The notes: generated by a model not told the origin, from the letters alone. Positions 26,012 through 35,065 are shown, numbered from the stretch's first letter. The stretch: DNA of 64,000 bases from DATLGB01 sp963740765 (GCA_963740765.1 CAVUFN010000016.1:248001-312000), one strand, 5' to 3'. Numbers and translations are program-made.

Positions 26012-27075
26012 TGGGCGTCACGGCGCGCGCCGCGGTGCTCCGCGCGGTGGGCGAGCCGCTGTCGATCGAGGAGATCGGACTCGACGACCTCCGCGAGGAC
26101 GAGATCCGGGTCGGGATGCGCGGCGTCGGCGTCTGCCACACCGACGTGGCCGTCGCGCGCGGTGCGATGGCGCTCCCCCTGCCCGCCGTGCTCGGCCACG
26201 AGGGCGCGGGCGTCGTGGAGGCGGTCGGTGCGGGCGTCACCGCGCTCGCTCCCGGCGACCGCGTCGTCCTCAGCTTCGACAGCTGCCGCGCGTGCGCGAA
26301 CTGCCGCGAGCGGACGCCGGCGTACTGCGAGCGCTTCGCGGCACTGAACTACTCGGGGAAGCGACTCGACGGGAGCACGACGCTTCACGGCGTGCACGGC
26401 AACTGGCTCGGCCAGTCGTCGTTCGCGACCCGCGCGATCGCCAGCGTCCGCAACGCCGTGAAGGTGCCCGCCGGCCTGCCGATCGAGCAGCTCGGCCCGT
26501 TCGGCTGCGGGCTGCTCACGGGCGCCGGCGTCGTCCTCAATGTGCTGCGTCCGCAGCCTGGTGAAGGCATCGCCGTGTTCGGCGCGGGGACGGTCGGCCT
26601 CGCCGCGGTGATGGCGGCGCGGTCGGCGGCCTGCGACCCCATCGTCGCGGTCGACCCCAACCCGGCCCGGCGCGCGCTGGCGGAGGCGCTCGGTGCCACC
26701 CGCTGCGCGGACCCCGCCGAGCTCGGCCGGCTGCGCGTCCACCACTCCGTCGACGCGGTCGGCACCGGCGCCGTCGTCCGCCAGGCGCTCGAGGTCCTGC
26801 GCTCGCCCGGCCACTGCGCGTCCGTCGGCTTCCGTGGCCCGCGCAACGAGATCACCATCGATCAGGGCCACCTGCTGATGGGCCGGCGGCTGTCGGGCGT
26901 GATCGAGGGCGACGCCGACCCGCACGCGTTCATCGGGGAGCTGCTCGCGCTGCACCGCGACGGCGCCTTCCCGTTCGAGCAACTGGTGACCGCCTTCGCG
27001 TTCGAGGAGATCAACGCGGCCATGGACGCCGCGGGGCGCGGCGACGTGGTCAAGCCGGTCGTCGTCTTCGACTGA
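26011..27075 (+). CDS. zinc-dependent alcohol dehydrogenase (MDR, aryl-alcohol type)
   Basis: A 354-residue medium-chain dehydrogenase. Catalytic zinc ligands are Cys in GVCHTD, His in GHEGAG and Cys in GPFGCGLLTGAG. Structural zinc cysteines are in CRACANCRERTPAYC. The NAD(P) site reads GAGTVGLAAVMAA followed by VAVDPNP (an Asp at the strand end favours NAD). It is most like aryl-alcohol/NDMA-type dehydrogenases. It is coupled to the acyl-CoA dehydrogenase gene by a 1-bp stop/start overlap, which suggests a shared catabolic pathway for an alcohol or acyl substrate. Confidence 0.9.
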
Positions 27076-27257
27076 CCCCTGCGGGGGACGCGGCGAGCCG
27101 CGTAGCCGCCCTTGGCGACGGTTGAGGCTCTCCGCCTCCGTGCGCAGCTCAGCTCTGCTGCGCGCTCGACGGAAGTACTAGGGCGACCGCCCCAGGCTCA
27201 GACGCCGCGACCCAACCGCCGATTCTCCGTTTCGACAGCGAACCGCCATCCGTTCCA
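27076..27257. other. 182-bp non-coding region with several hairpins
   Basis: It begins directly after the dehydrogenase stop with CCCC-TGC-GGGG (27076-27086), a likely terminator. Further inverted repeats follow, including GCGCAG (27142-27147) / CTGCGC (27158-27163) around CTCAGCTCTG. I see no gene or known RNA here. The part before 27258 should hold the promoter of the small membrane protein gene. Confidence 0.45.
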
Positions 27258-27482
27258 ATGTCCTCAGACCGCCTCCGCAAGCCCCTGCACTACGACGCCG
27301 CGCGCCGCCGCCTGTGGATCTACGGCCAGCGCTGCCACCACGGCGCCACCGGCGTCCTCATGGCCGCCGCCGGCACCTTCGTCGGGACCCCGGCTCTCCT
27401 GGCCACCGGCGCGGTCCTCATGGCGCACGACCGCCACGACTGGAAGCTCTGGTTCCAGCGCGGCTGGCAGAACCAGCCCTAG
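27258..27482 (+). CDS. small membrane protein of unknown function
   Basis: A 74-residue protein with a polar N terminus and one or two hydrophobic segments (GATGVLMAAAGTFVGTPALL and ATGAVLMAH), followed by a Trp-rich basic end (DWKLWFQRGWQNQ). No family is recognised. The start ATG 27258 follows a long untranslated stretch. Its last four bases overlap the end of the convergent Lrp-type gene. Confidence 0.6.
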   Translation: MSSDRLRKPLHYDAARRRLWIYGQRCHHGATGVLMAAAGTFVGTPALLATGAVLMAHDRHDWKLWFQRGWQNQP

Positions 27483-27754
27483 GCCCCGATGCTGAACAGT
27501 GACTCGAGGTCGTGGCGGCTGAACGCCTCGAACGCGAGCATCGTGTGGGTGCGGCGGATGCCGTCGAGCTGGGCGACGCGGTTGCGGACGACCTCGGCCA
27601 CGCCGTCGACGTCCGGGACGCGGACGATGACGACGAAGTCCCAGTCGCCCGTCACCGAGTAGGCCTCGGCGACCCCTTCGAGGTCCGCGAGCGCGCCGCC
27701 CAGCGTGGGCAGGGCGACGGGCTCGGCCTCGATCAGGACGATCGCGTGGGTCAC
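27479..27754 (-). CDS. Lrp/AsnC-type ligand-binding (RAM/ACT-like) single-domain protein
   Basis: A 91-residue protein matching only the C-terminal effector domain of Lrp/AsnC regulators: AIVLIEAEP, VAEAYSVTGDWDFVVIVRVPD, RTHTMLAFEAFS. There is no helix-turn-helix. Stand-alone RAM proteins of this kind bind amino acids and may form oligomers with full-length Lrp proteins. I prefer GTG 27754 (1 bp before the previous stop) over the upstream in-frame ATG 27802, which lies within the hydrolase gene. It follows the metal-dependent hydrolase in the same operon. Confidence 0.85.
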   Translation of the reverse strand: MTHAIVLIEAEPVALPTLGGALADLEGVAEAYSVTGDWDFVVIVRVPDVDGVAEVVRNRVAQLDGIRRTHTMLAFEAFSRHDLESLFSIGA

Positions 27755-27755
27755 G

Positions 27756-28439
27756 TCACTCGCTGTGGGTCTCGCCGGGTGCGAGCACGACGCAGGTGGC
27801 ACCCGTGGAGGACTCGACGTCGGACTTGAACGCCTCGGCGTCCGTCTCCACCGGCGGGAAGGTCCCGAAGTGGCAGGGGATGACGGTCTTGGGGGCGATG
27901 AACTCGACGGCGGTGACCGCGTCGTGGCGGTCCATCGTGTAGTGGCCGCCGATCGGCAGGATGGCGATGTCGACGCCGTCGCCGCGCTGGGCGACGAGCT
28001 TCAGGTCGCTGAACAGGGCGGTGTCGCCGGTGAAGTAGACGACCTTGCCCTCCAGCGAGATGAGCAGGCCCATCGGCGTGGAGACGGTGCCCTTGGGCGT
28101 GGTCGACGTATGCCAGGCCGGGGTCATCTTGACCCAGCCCCAGTCGAAGCTGACCGTGCCGCCGATGTTCGGGTCGAGGACGTTCTCGAGGCCGTGCTCG
28201 GACTGCAGTTCGTTGGCGATCTCCGTCCCGGCGACGACGGTCGCGCCGGTGCGCTTGGCGATGTCGACAACGTCCCCGAAGTGGTCCTGGTGCCCGTGCG
28301 AGAGCAGGATGTGAGTGGGGTTGACCGCGTCGGCGGTGGTCGACGCCTTGGGGTTGCCGGTCAGGAAGGGGTCGATGAGGATGTCCGCATCGCCGCTCTT
28401 GATGGTGAAGGCCGAGTGGCCCAGCCAGGTGATGTCCAT
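27756..28439 (-). CDS. UPF0173-type metal-dependent hydrolase (metallo-beta-lactamase fold)
   Basis: A 227-residue metallo-beta-lactamase-fold protein of the YtkL/UPF0173 group. Metal ligands are seen in SHGHQDHFGD and FTGDTALFSD, with a later histidine in PIGGHYTMD and PCHFGTFP. The start MDITWLGHSAF is typical. The substrate is unknown for this group. It lies in an operon with a small protein upstream (8-bp gap) and the Lrp-type domain protein downstream. Confidence 0.9.
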   Translation of the reverse strand: MDITWLGHSAFTIKSGDADILIDPFLTGNPKASTTADAVNPTHILLSHGHQDHFGDVVDIAKRTGATVVAGTEIANELQSEHGLENVLDPNIGGTVSFDWGWVKMTPAWHTSTTPKGTVSTPMGLLISLEGKVVYFTGDTALFSDLKLVAQRGDGVDIAILPIGGHYTMDRHDAVTAVEFIAPKTVIPCHFGTFPPVETDAEAFKSDVESSTGATCVVLAPGETHSE

Positions 28440-28447
28440 GGTCGTCT

Positions 28448-28756
28448 TCAGTCCTCCGGTGGGTTCGCGAGTTGGTTGGCGAGCTCGAGGCCGACTGCCG
28501 CGCCGATCAGCATGGCGACGCGGGTCTCCTCGGCCACCAGTGTGCGGACGGCCGTCTCGGCGTCCTCGGCCTGCGTGGCCTTGCGGACCTCGTCGGCGTG
28601 CGCGGCGCCGAACCAGTCGGCGTCCTCGAGGGCCTGGTTGAGGATGCGCTGGAGCGCCGGGGCCTGCGCGGCGATGGTGCGTTGGGCGGCGTCGAGCCGG
28701 CCCGGTTCCTCGAGGCGCCTGACCGCCGCCTCGACCTCGGCGTCACTGAATGCCAT
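28448..28756 (-). CDS. hypothetical helical protein
   Basis: A 102-residue, predominantly alpha-helical, acidic protein with no signal peptide. It has several Ala/Glu/Arg-rich helices and a C-terminal hydrophobic helix (VAMLIGAAVGLELANQL) that could be a membrane or packing helix. I do not recognise the family. It starts the minus-strand operon with the hydrolase gene (8-bp gap) and is divergent from selD with 20 bp between the starts. Confidence 0.65.
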   Translation of the reverse strand: MAFSDAEVEAAVRRLEEPGRLDAAQRTIAAQAPALQRILNQALEDADWFGAAHADEVRKATQAEDAETAVRTLVAEETRVAMLIGAAVGLELANQLANPPED

Positions 28757-28776
28757 CCGCCGGGCAACATACCCGC

Positions 28777-29757
28777 ATGGCTGTCGCCCTCACCTCCCTC
28801 TCCCACGGCGCCGGGTGCGGTTGCAAGATCGGCGCGGCCCAGCTGCGCCCGATCGTCGCGACGCTCCCCGCCCCCACCGACCCGCGCGTGCTCGCCTCCG
28901 CCGCGACCGCCGACGACGCGGGCGTGGTGCGGCTCAGCGACGACATCGCGGTCGTCCACACCGCCGACTTCTTCACCCCGATCGTCGACGACCCGTACGC
29001 GTTCGGGCGCATCGCCGCCACCAACGCGCTGAGCGACATCTACGCGATGGGCGCCGAGCCGGTCTCGGCGCTGAATCTCGTCGCGTACCCACTCGACACG
29101 CTCGGCCCGGAGCTGTTGCAGGAGATCCTCCGCGGGGGGCTCGACTCATGCGAGGCCGCCGGCTGCTCCGTGGTGGGCGGGCACACGATCGACGACCCGG
29201 AGCCGAAGTTCGGCCTCAGCGTCACCGGGGTCGTCCATCCCGACGCGCTGCTGACCAACGGCGGCGGCCGGCCGGGCGACACGCTCGTCCTGACCAAGCC
29301 GCTCGGGGCCGGGACGGTGGCCACCGCGATCAAGCGGGGCCTCGCCTCACCCGACGTGATCGAGGCGGCGATCGCGGTGATGACGACCCTGAACGCGGAG
29401 GCGGCCGTCGCGGCGCGCGCGGCGGACGCGCACGCGCTCACCGACGTCACCGGCTTTGGCCTGCTCGGGCACCTCAACGAGCTGTGCGTGGCCAGCGGCG
29501 TCGCGGCCGAGGTCGACGAAGCCGCCGTCCCGATGATCGCCGGCGTCGGCCCGCTGCTGGGCGAGGCGGTGGCCGGCGGCTCGCGGCGCAACCGCGAGCA
29601 CGCCGAGGCCTTCACCGAGGGTGACTTCGGCTGGCTGCTGTGCGACGCGATGACCTCGGGCGGACTGCTCGCGGCGATCCCCCCGGGCGCCACGATGCCG
29701 GGCTGGGTGATCGGCCGGCTCGTCGACGGCGAGCCGGGCGCGATCCGGGTGCGTTAG
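28777..29757 (+). CDS. selD: selenide, water dikinase SelD
   Basis: A 326-residue enzyme that makes selenophosphate from selenide and ATP. The N-terminal active-site motif is GAGCGCKIG, with Cys (not selenocysteine: TGC codons) and Lys. The PurM-like core includes HTADFFTPIVDDPYAFG, VGGHTIDDPE, and the C-terminal TDVTGFGLLGHLNE. ATG 28777 gives the normal family start. No selA, selB, tRNA-Sec or mnmH is in this window, so the use of selenophosphate (Sec, selenouridine or a selenium cofactor) is not decided. Confidence 0.95.
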   Translation: MAVALTSLSHGAGCGCKIGAAQLRPIVATLPAPTDPRVLASAATADDAGVVRLSDDIAVVHTADFFTPIVDDPYAFGRIAATNALSDIYAMGAEPVSALNLVAYPLDTLGPELLQEILRGGLDSCEAAGCSVVGGHTIDDPEPKFGLSVTGVVHPDALLTNGGGRPGDTLVLTKPLGAGTVATAIKRGLASPDVIEAAIAVMTTLNAEAAVAARAADAHALTDVTGFGLLGHLNELCVASGVAAEVDEAAVPMIAGVGPLLGEAVAGGSRRNREHAEAFTEGDFGWLLCDAMTSGGLLAAIPPGATMPGWVIGRLVDGEPGAIRVR

Positions 29758-30533
29758 CGCTCGCGCAGGCGGGCGAGCGGGGCGCCGGCGAGCAGGCCGG
29801 CGAGCGCGCCGCCGATCCCGGCCAGCGGGTGCGGCTCGTAGAGCGCGACGGGCAGCAGCAGGAGCAGGATCGCGATGCAGGCGACGCCGAGCATGTCGGA
29901 CTCCACCTCCTCCTTGCGGCGCAGAGCGAGGAGGTCGCGGACGGCCCAAGCGCCCAGCAGGGCGAGCGCGCCGGCGTTCGCGCCCGCGAACAGGTCGTCC
30001 GGGGCGAGCAGGACCGTGAGCCCGATGCCCGCCGCGCTGCCCACCGCGAAGACCCCGAGCGGCGCCCACGGGCCGTGGCGGCGCTCGAGCAGCCAGCCGA
30101 ACAGGAAGATCGCACCGAGCGCGACGACCTCGTAGGCCGTGCTCAGATAGCCGAACGCGCTGCCGACGTAGCGGTACCACTGGTCCCCGAACGACAAGGA
30201 GGCCCCGGGGAGGCCCTGCAGCACCGCCTCCAGGTGGACGATCCCGGACCGGATCAGGATCGTGAACACGATCGCGCCGAGGACGAGGGCCATCGTCGCG
30301 ATCGGCTTGCCGTCGCCACGGATGCCGGGGATCTCACCCGGTCGCAGGCGACTCAGCGAGGGGGCCGACGGGCGGCGGCGACGCGCCTTGGGGGCCTTCG
30401 GGACGCCGCCCTTGTCGAGCTTCGGCGCGCGCTTGCGCAACCGGTTGCCGCAGTAGGGGCACTCGGTGATGTACGGGCTGACCTGCTCACCGCAGGACTT
30501 GCAGACGACGAACAGATCGGGCGGGCCGGCCAC
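29754..30533 (-). CDS. rhomboid-like membrane protein with N-terminal zinc ribbon, probably inactive as a protease
   Basis: A 259-residue protein. An N-terminal zinc ribbon (Cys11-x2-Cys14 and Cys25-x2-Cys28) is followed by a basic linker and about six hydrophobic helices (from about residue 78 to 250) in a rhomboid-like arrangement. In active rhomboids the motif GASG carries the catalytic Ser and a later HxGG carries the catalytic His. Here the aligned segments read GANAGALALLGA (Asn186) and GIGGALAGLL (Gly239), so both catalytic residues are missing. It may act as a pseudoprotease that binds membrane proteins. Its 3' end overlaps selD by 4 bp. Confidence 0.75.
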   Translation of the reverse strand: MAGPPDLFVVCKSCGEQVSPYITECPYCGNRLRKRAPKLDKGGVPKAPKARRRRPSAPSLSRLRPGEIPGIRGDGKPIATMALVLGAIVFTILIRSGIVHLEAVLQGLPGASLSFGDQWYRYVGSAFGYLSTAYEVVALGAIFLFGWLLERRHGPWAPLGVFAVGSAAGIGLTVLLAPDDLFAGANAGALALLGAWAVRDLLALRRKEEVESDMLGVACIAILLLLLPVALYEPHPLAGIGGALAGLLAGAPLARLRER

Positions 30534-30543
30534 CCCAGTGAGT

Positions 30544-31629
30544 CTAAGTGGCCTGCTGAAGCTCGGCGACGACCTCGCGGAGGTCGCGGTTGGCAGCGTG
30601 GACCCGGCGCTGGCGCTCAGCGCCCGTGCCGTTCTCGATCAGGTCCTCGACGGCGTCCAGTGCGTCCCCCGGCCGGAGGTCGGCGGCGTGGTCGCGGGCC
30701 AGGTGGAGCAGGCGGCGGGCGAGGTCGGTGGTGGGGACGCGATCGGCGGTGGGCAGGTCCACGAGCTCACCCTCGAGGCCGTGGCGGGCCGCCTGCCACT
30801 TGTTCTCCGCGAGCAGCTCGTCCGGGACGGTCGGGACGGGATCGCCATCGGCCAGCTCCCGGACCAGGGCCTGGACGAGCGCGGTGAGGCCGAGCGTGTG
30901 CTCCGGCCGCGTCTGGACGTCCATCACCCGGACCTCGACGGTCCCGAAGCCCGGGGAGAGGCGGACGTCCCACCAGAACCACGTGTGGTCGTCGACCATC
31001 CCCGCGCGGATCATGAACTCCATCCGCCGCTCCCAATCGGCCCAGCCGGCGTAGTGAGGCTGCTGGCCGACGCGCGGGAACTGGCGGAAGATCGGCGTGC
31101 GGGCGGACGCCATGCCCGTGTCCTCCCCCATCCAGAACGGCGAGTTGGCGCTCAGCGCCAGCAGCACCGGGACGTGGAGGCGCAGGCCGTTGGCCACCTT
31201 GACGGCGGTATCGGGGTCGTCGACGGCGACGTGGACGTGCTGGCCGAAGATGACCTCCTGGCGCGCGACGAAGCCCAGCTGCTCGACGAGCGCGCGGTAG
31301 CGCTCGTCGGGCGAGATGCGCTGCTCGTCCCAGCGCGCGAACGGATGCGTCCCGGCGGCCGCGAGGCGCAGGCCCAGCGCGGCGGCCCGTTCGGCGACCG
31401 TCTCGCGCAGGCGGCGCAGCTGGACGCCGGCGTCGGCGACGGTGGCGGCCGGCTCGGTGGCGATCTCCAGGACCGACTGGTGCAGCTCCGGCTTGACCGC
31501 GGTGTCGTCGCTGTCCTCGACGAGGTCGCCGATGCGGGGAGCGAGGTCGAGCGTGTCCGCGTCGACGATCATCAGCTCCTCCTCGATGCCGACCGTGTAG
31601 CCGCGCCCTGGCTCGTAGCGATGCTTCAC
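30544..31629 (-). CDS. carboxylate-amine ligase of the GCS2/YbdK family
   Basis: A 361-residue ATP-dependent ligase related to glutamate-cysteine ligase (EgtA/YbdK group). Seen: YTVGIEEELMIVD at the N terminus, ELHQSVLEIATEP, FGQHVHVAVDD and WWDVRLSPGFGTVEVRVMD. The length is typical for YbdK. In Actinobacteria such enzymes make gamma-glutamyl compounds such as gamma-glutamylcysteine for ergothioneine, but YbdK itself has weak activity and the acceptor is unknown. It is divergent from the aldolase gene with 18 bp between the starts. Confidence 0.88.
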   Translation of the reverse strand: MKHRYEPGRGYTVGIEEELMIVDADTLDLAPRIGDLVEDSDDTAVKPELHQSVLEIATEPAATVADAGVQLRRLRETVAERAAALGLRLAAAGTHPFARWDEQRISPDERYRALVEQLGFVARQEVIFGQHVHVAVDDPDTAVKVANGLRLHVPVLLALSANSPFWMGEDTGMASARTPIFRQFPRVGQQPHYAGWADWERRMEFMIRAGMVDDHTWFWWDVRLSPGFGTVEVRVMDVQTRPEHTLGLTALVQALVRELADGDPVPTVPDELLAENKWQAARHGLEGELVDLPTADRVPTTDLARRLLHLARDHAADLRPGDALDAVEDLIENGTGAERQRRVHAANRDLREVVAELQQAT

Positions 31630-31647
31630 GGCGATACCGTTCTAACC

Positions 31648-32736
31648 ATGGCCATTGCGGAACTGAACACGGATCGCTTGGAGGACCTGCTCGGCGACGA
31701 CGCCGACACGCTCCTCTCCCACACCTGCGAGGGAGTGTCGCAGGACCTCCTGCACCTGCCGGGGCCTGACTTCATCGACCGCGTGTTCGCGCAGACCGAC
31801 CGCAACCCGCAGGTCCTGCGCAACCTGAGCACGCTCTTCAACAGCGGCCGCCTGGCGGGATCGGGCTACGTCTCGATCCTCCCGGTCGACCAGGGCCTGG
31901 AGCACTCGGGCGCCGCGTCGTTCGCGCCCAACCCCATCTACTTCGACCCGGCCCGGCTGGCCGAGCTGGCCATCGAGGGCGGCTGCAACGCGTTCGCGTC
32001 GTCCGTCGGCGTCCTCGGCGCGATCAGCCGCTCGCATGCTCACAAGATCCCCTTCATCGTCAAGCTCAACCACAACGAGCTGATGACCTACCCCAATACG
32101 TACGACCAGGTGGCCTTCACGTCACCGCGGCGCGCGTGGGAGCTGGGCGCGGCGGGCGTCGGCGCGACGATCTACTTCGGCTCGGAGCAGTCCCGGCGCC
32201 AGATCGTCGAGATCGCGGAGGCCTTCCAGGAGGCACACGAGCTCGGCATGTTCACCGTGCTCTGGTGCTACCTGCGCTCGGACGGCTTCAAGGTCAACGG
32301 GACGGACTACCACACCGCCGCCGACCTGACCGGCCAGGCCAACCACATCGGCGTGACCATCGAGGCCGACATCATCAAGCAGAAGCTGCCCGAGCTCAAC
32401 GGCGGCTTCCTGGCCCTCAACGAGGGGGGCGCGTCGTTCGGCAAGACGTCCAAGCTCGTCTACGACAAGCTCACGACCGACAACCCGATCGACCTCACCC
32501 GCTGGCAGCTGGTCAACTGCTACAACGGCCGTTCCCCGCTGATCAACTCGGGCGGCGCCTCCGCCGGCGAGACCGATCTCAGCGAGGCCGTGACCACCGC
32601 CGTCGTCAATAAGCGCGCCGGCGGCACGGGCCTGATCTCCGGCCGCAAGGCGTTCCAGCGGCCGATGGACGAGGGCGTCGCGCTGCTGCACGCGATCCAG
32701 GACGTCTATCTCAACGAAGACGTCTCGATCGCGTAA
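31648..32736 (+). CDS. class I fructose-bisphosphate aldolase, DhnA-type
   Basis: A 362-residue Schiff-base aldolase of the archaeal-type FBA-I/DhnA family, which cleaves fructose-1,6-bisphosphate in glycolysis and gluconeogenesis. Seen: YVSILPVDQGLEHSGAASF near residue 75, the lysine-containing strand PFIVKLNHNE, GATIYFGSEQSRRQI, and the C-terminal phosphate-binding loop GGTGLISGRKAFQRP. ATG 31648 is chosen; the upstream in-frame region overlaps the divergent ligase gene. Confidence 0.93.
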   Translation: MAIAELNTDRLEDLLGDDADTLLSHTCEGVSQDLLHLPGPDFIDRVFAQTDRNPQVLRNLSTLFNSGRLAGSGYVSILPVDQGLEHSGAASFAPNPIYFDPARLAELAIEGGCNAFASSVGVLGAISRSHAHKIPFIVKLNHNELMTYPNTYDQVAFTSPRRAWELGAAGVGATIYFGSEQSRRQIVEIAEAFQEAHELGMFTVLWCYLRSDGFKVNGTDYHTAADLTGQANHIGVTIEADIIKQKLPELNGGFLALNEGGASFGKTSKLVYDKLTTDNPIDLTRWQLVNCYNGRSPLINSGGASAGETDLSEAVTTAVVNKRAGGTGLISGRKAFQRPMDEGVALLHAIQDVYLNEDVSIA

Positions 32737-32828
32737 CGCGTTCGTCTAGATCCGTTGCGGGCCGTGCGCCAGCATGGCCACAATGAAGGTCGGGTTACAT
32801 AAGGGGCCGGTAGGGTTATTGCATCTCC

Positions 32829-33068
32829 ATGCGGATGCACCAACCGATCGCGGAGTTCGACTCGGCGCTCCAGGAGGAGCTCGCGATCGAACGTGCGCTG
32901 GCGCAGGCGCAGGTCCGCCACGCGCAGACGCGCGCGCGGCGCCGCCACATCGAGCGCACCCAGAAGCGCTCGACGTTCCGCTTCTTCCTGCTGTGCCTGG
33001 TGCTTCTGGCCACCGCGGTCGGTGTGACGATCGCGATGTTCCAGACGCTCTACATCGTGATGGGTTGA
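32829..33068 (+). CDS. small coiled-coil membrane protein upstream of RecQ
   Basis: A 79-residue protein. Residues about 8-48 form a charged helix rich in Gln, Arg and Ala, likely a coiled coil. They are followed by one membrane helix (FRFFLLCLVLLATAVGVTIAMF) and a short exit tail. No family is recognised. A second ATG at 32835 could also be the start. Its stop codon (33066-33068) overlaps the TTG start of the RecQ-like gene (33065), so the helicase gene is probably translated by coupling. Confidence 0.65.
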   Translation: MRMHQPIAEFDSALQEELAIERALAQAQVRHAQTRARRRHIERTQKRSTFRFFLLCLVLLATAVGVTIAMFQTLYIVMG

Positions 33069-35065
33069 ACCGGGCCCTCGAGGCCCTCCGCCGTCTCGCC
33101 GGGCCGGAGGCGGAGCCGCGACCGCACCAGCTCGAGGCGATCGAGGACCTCGTCGAGCGGCGCGAGCGCGTGCTGTGCGTGCAGCGCACGGGCTGGGGCA
33201 AGTCCGCCGTGTACTTCGTCGCGACCGCGCTGCTGCGATCCGATCCCACCCGCCCCGCCGGGCCGACGCTGATCGTCTCCCCCCTGCTGGCGCTGATGCG
33301 CAACCAGATCGAGGCGGCCTCGCGGTTGGGCATCCGCGCGCACACGATCAATTCGACCAACCGCGCCGGCTGGGACGAGGTCCGCTCGCTGCTGGCCGAG
33401 GACGCCGTCGACCTGCTGCTGATCTCCCCCGAGCGGTTGAACAACGCGGCCTTCCGGGAGACGATGCTGCCGCTGTTCGCCGAGCGCGTCGGGCTGCTGG
33501 TGGTCGACGAGGCGCACTGCGTGTCCGACTGGGGGCACGATTTCCGGCCGGACTACCGGCGCATCGCCGACGTGCTGGACCGGTTGCCGGACGGCGTGGC
33601 GGTGCTGGGGACGACGGCGACCGCCAACGACCGCGTCGTCCGCGACGTCGAGGAGCAGCTCGGCGCCGTGCGCACCTACCGCGGCCCGCTGGCACGGCGC
33701 TCCCTGCGCCTGGAGGTCGTCGAGCTGCCCCGGCAGGCCGACCGCCTGGCCTGGCTCGCCACGCACCTGGGTGAACTGCCGGGCTCGGGCATCGTCTACA
33801 CGCTCACCAAGCGCGACGCCGACACCGTCGCCGACTGGCTCAACGCGCAGGGCATCAGCGCGGAGGCGTACTCGGGCGAGGTGGACACGGAACGCCGGGT
33901 CACCGTCGAGGACCGGTTGCTGCGCAACGACGTCAAGGCGGTCGTCGCCACGAGTGCACTGGGGATGGGCTACGACAAGGCCGACCTCGGCTGGGTCGTC
34001 CACTACCAGGCGCCCGGCTCCGTCATCGCCTACTACCAGCAGGTGGGGCGCGCGGGCCGCGGGGTCGACCATGCCGAGGTGATCCTGCTGCGCGGCGCCG
34101 AGGATCGGCGGATCCAGGACTTCTTCATCTCCACCGCGTTCCCCAAGCGCGAGCACGCCGAGGCGGTGCTCGACGCGCTGCCGGCGACCACCCGGCAGGT
34201 GGCGTCGGTGGTCAACCTCGGCACGAGCCGGATCGACGCGATGCTCAAGATCCTCGACGTCGAGGGCGCCGTGACGCGCGAGGGGACGACGTGGTCGCGC
34301 GTGGAGGGCACGGACTGGCACTACGACGGCGACCGCTACGCCGCCGTCACTGAACTGCGGCGGGCCGAGCAGGCCGCCATGGCCCGCCTGGGTGCCGACG
34401 GCCGCTGCCTGATGCGCGCGCTGCAGGAGGAGCTCGACGATCCCGAGCCGTCCGACTGCGGCCGCTGCGCCGTCTGCACGGCACCGAGGTGGAACGGCCC
34501 GCTCGACGAGACGCTCGTCCGCGCCGGCGCCCTGCACCTGCGCGACCGCCCGGTCGTCATCGACGTCAAGAAGATGGCCCCGGACGCGAGCGGCGCGATG
34601 AAGAAGATCCCCGAGGACGTCCAGGCCTCCGAGGGCCGCGCCCTCGGACGCTTCGGCGACGGCGGGTGGGACCCGATGGTCCAGGCCGGCCCGCCGTGGC
34701 CCGACGAACTGCTCGACGCGCTCGCCGAGATGGTCCGCACCTGGAAGCCTCCGGCGGCCTGGGTCGCCGCCGTCCCGCCCCACGCCGACCTCGGCCGCGC
34801 GCTCGCCGCCCGCCTCGGCCTTCCCTTCCACGACGTCCTCGCGCGGGTCGAGTCGCGCCCGCCCCAGTCCGAGATGGCCAACGCGGCGACCCAGGCGGCG
34901 AACGTCCGCGGCGCCTTCGCGGTCACGGGCGACCCCCCGCCGTCGCCCGGCCTGCTCGTCGACGACCGCCGCCAGTCGGGGTGGACGCTCGCGATGGTCG
35001 CGGGCCAGCTGCGGCGGCGAGGTGCCGGAGCCGTGGTCCCGGTCGCGCTGTCTACGGCCTACTGA
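33065..35065 (+). CDS. RecQ-family DNA helicase with C-terminal phosphoribosyltransferase-like domain
   Basis: A 666-residue 3'-5' DNA helicase. Motif I is TGWGKS (42-47), motif II DEAHCVSDWGHDF (from 148), motif III TTATAND, motif VI QQVGRAGRG (325-333). The RecQ zinc site is Cys448 with Cys465, Cys468 and Cys471. There is no typical HRDC domain. Instead the C terminus (about 540-666) looks like a phosphoribosyltransferase fold, with LLVDDRRQSGWTL (from 630) resembling the PRPP loop, as in an actinobacterial RecQ subgroup. The start is TTG 33065. A longer open frame upstream reaches 32774 in another gene's region and is not supported. Confidence 0.85.
   Translation: MNRALEALRRLAGPEAEPRPHQLEAIEDLVERRERVLCVQRTGWGKSAVYFVATALLRSDPTRPAGPTLIVSPLLALMRNQIEAASRLGIRAHTINSTNRAGWDEVRSLLAEDAVDLLLISPERLNNAAFRETMLPLFAERVGLLVVDEAHCVSDWGHDFRPDYRRIADVLDRLPDGVAVLGTTATANDRVVRDVEEQLGAVRTYRGPLARRSLRLEVVELPRQADRLAWLATHLGELPGSGIVYTLTKRDADTVADWLNAQGISAEAYSGEVDTERRVTVEDRLLRNDVKAVVATSALGMGYDKADLGWVVHYQAPGSVIAYYQQVGRAGRGVDHAEVILLRGAEDRRIQDFFISTAFPKREHAEAVLDALPATTRQVASVVNLGTSRIDAMLKILDVEGAVTREGTTWSRVEGTDWHYDGDRYAAVTELRRAEQAAMARLGADGRCLMRALQEELDDPEPSDCGRCAVCTAPRWNGPLDETLVRAGALHLRDRPVVIDVKKMAPDASGAMKKIPEDVQASEGRALGRFGDGGWDPMVQAGPPWPDELLDALAEMVRTWKPPAAWVAAVPPHADLGRALAARLGLPFHDVLARVESRPPQSEMANAATQAANVRGAFAVTGDPPPSPGLLVDDRRQSGWTLAMVAGQLRRRGAGAVVPVALSTAY

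Noticed and set aside
28777..28840. Selenocysteine codon in SelD
   Set aside because: The active-site codons are TGC (Cys); there is no TGA in the frame.
32774..33064. Longer N terminus for the RecQ-like protein
   Set aside because: The extra residues lie in another frame of the small membrane protein gene and do not resemble helicase sequence; the TTG overlap at 33065 is a typical coupled start.
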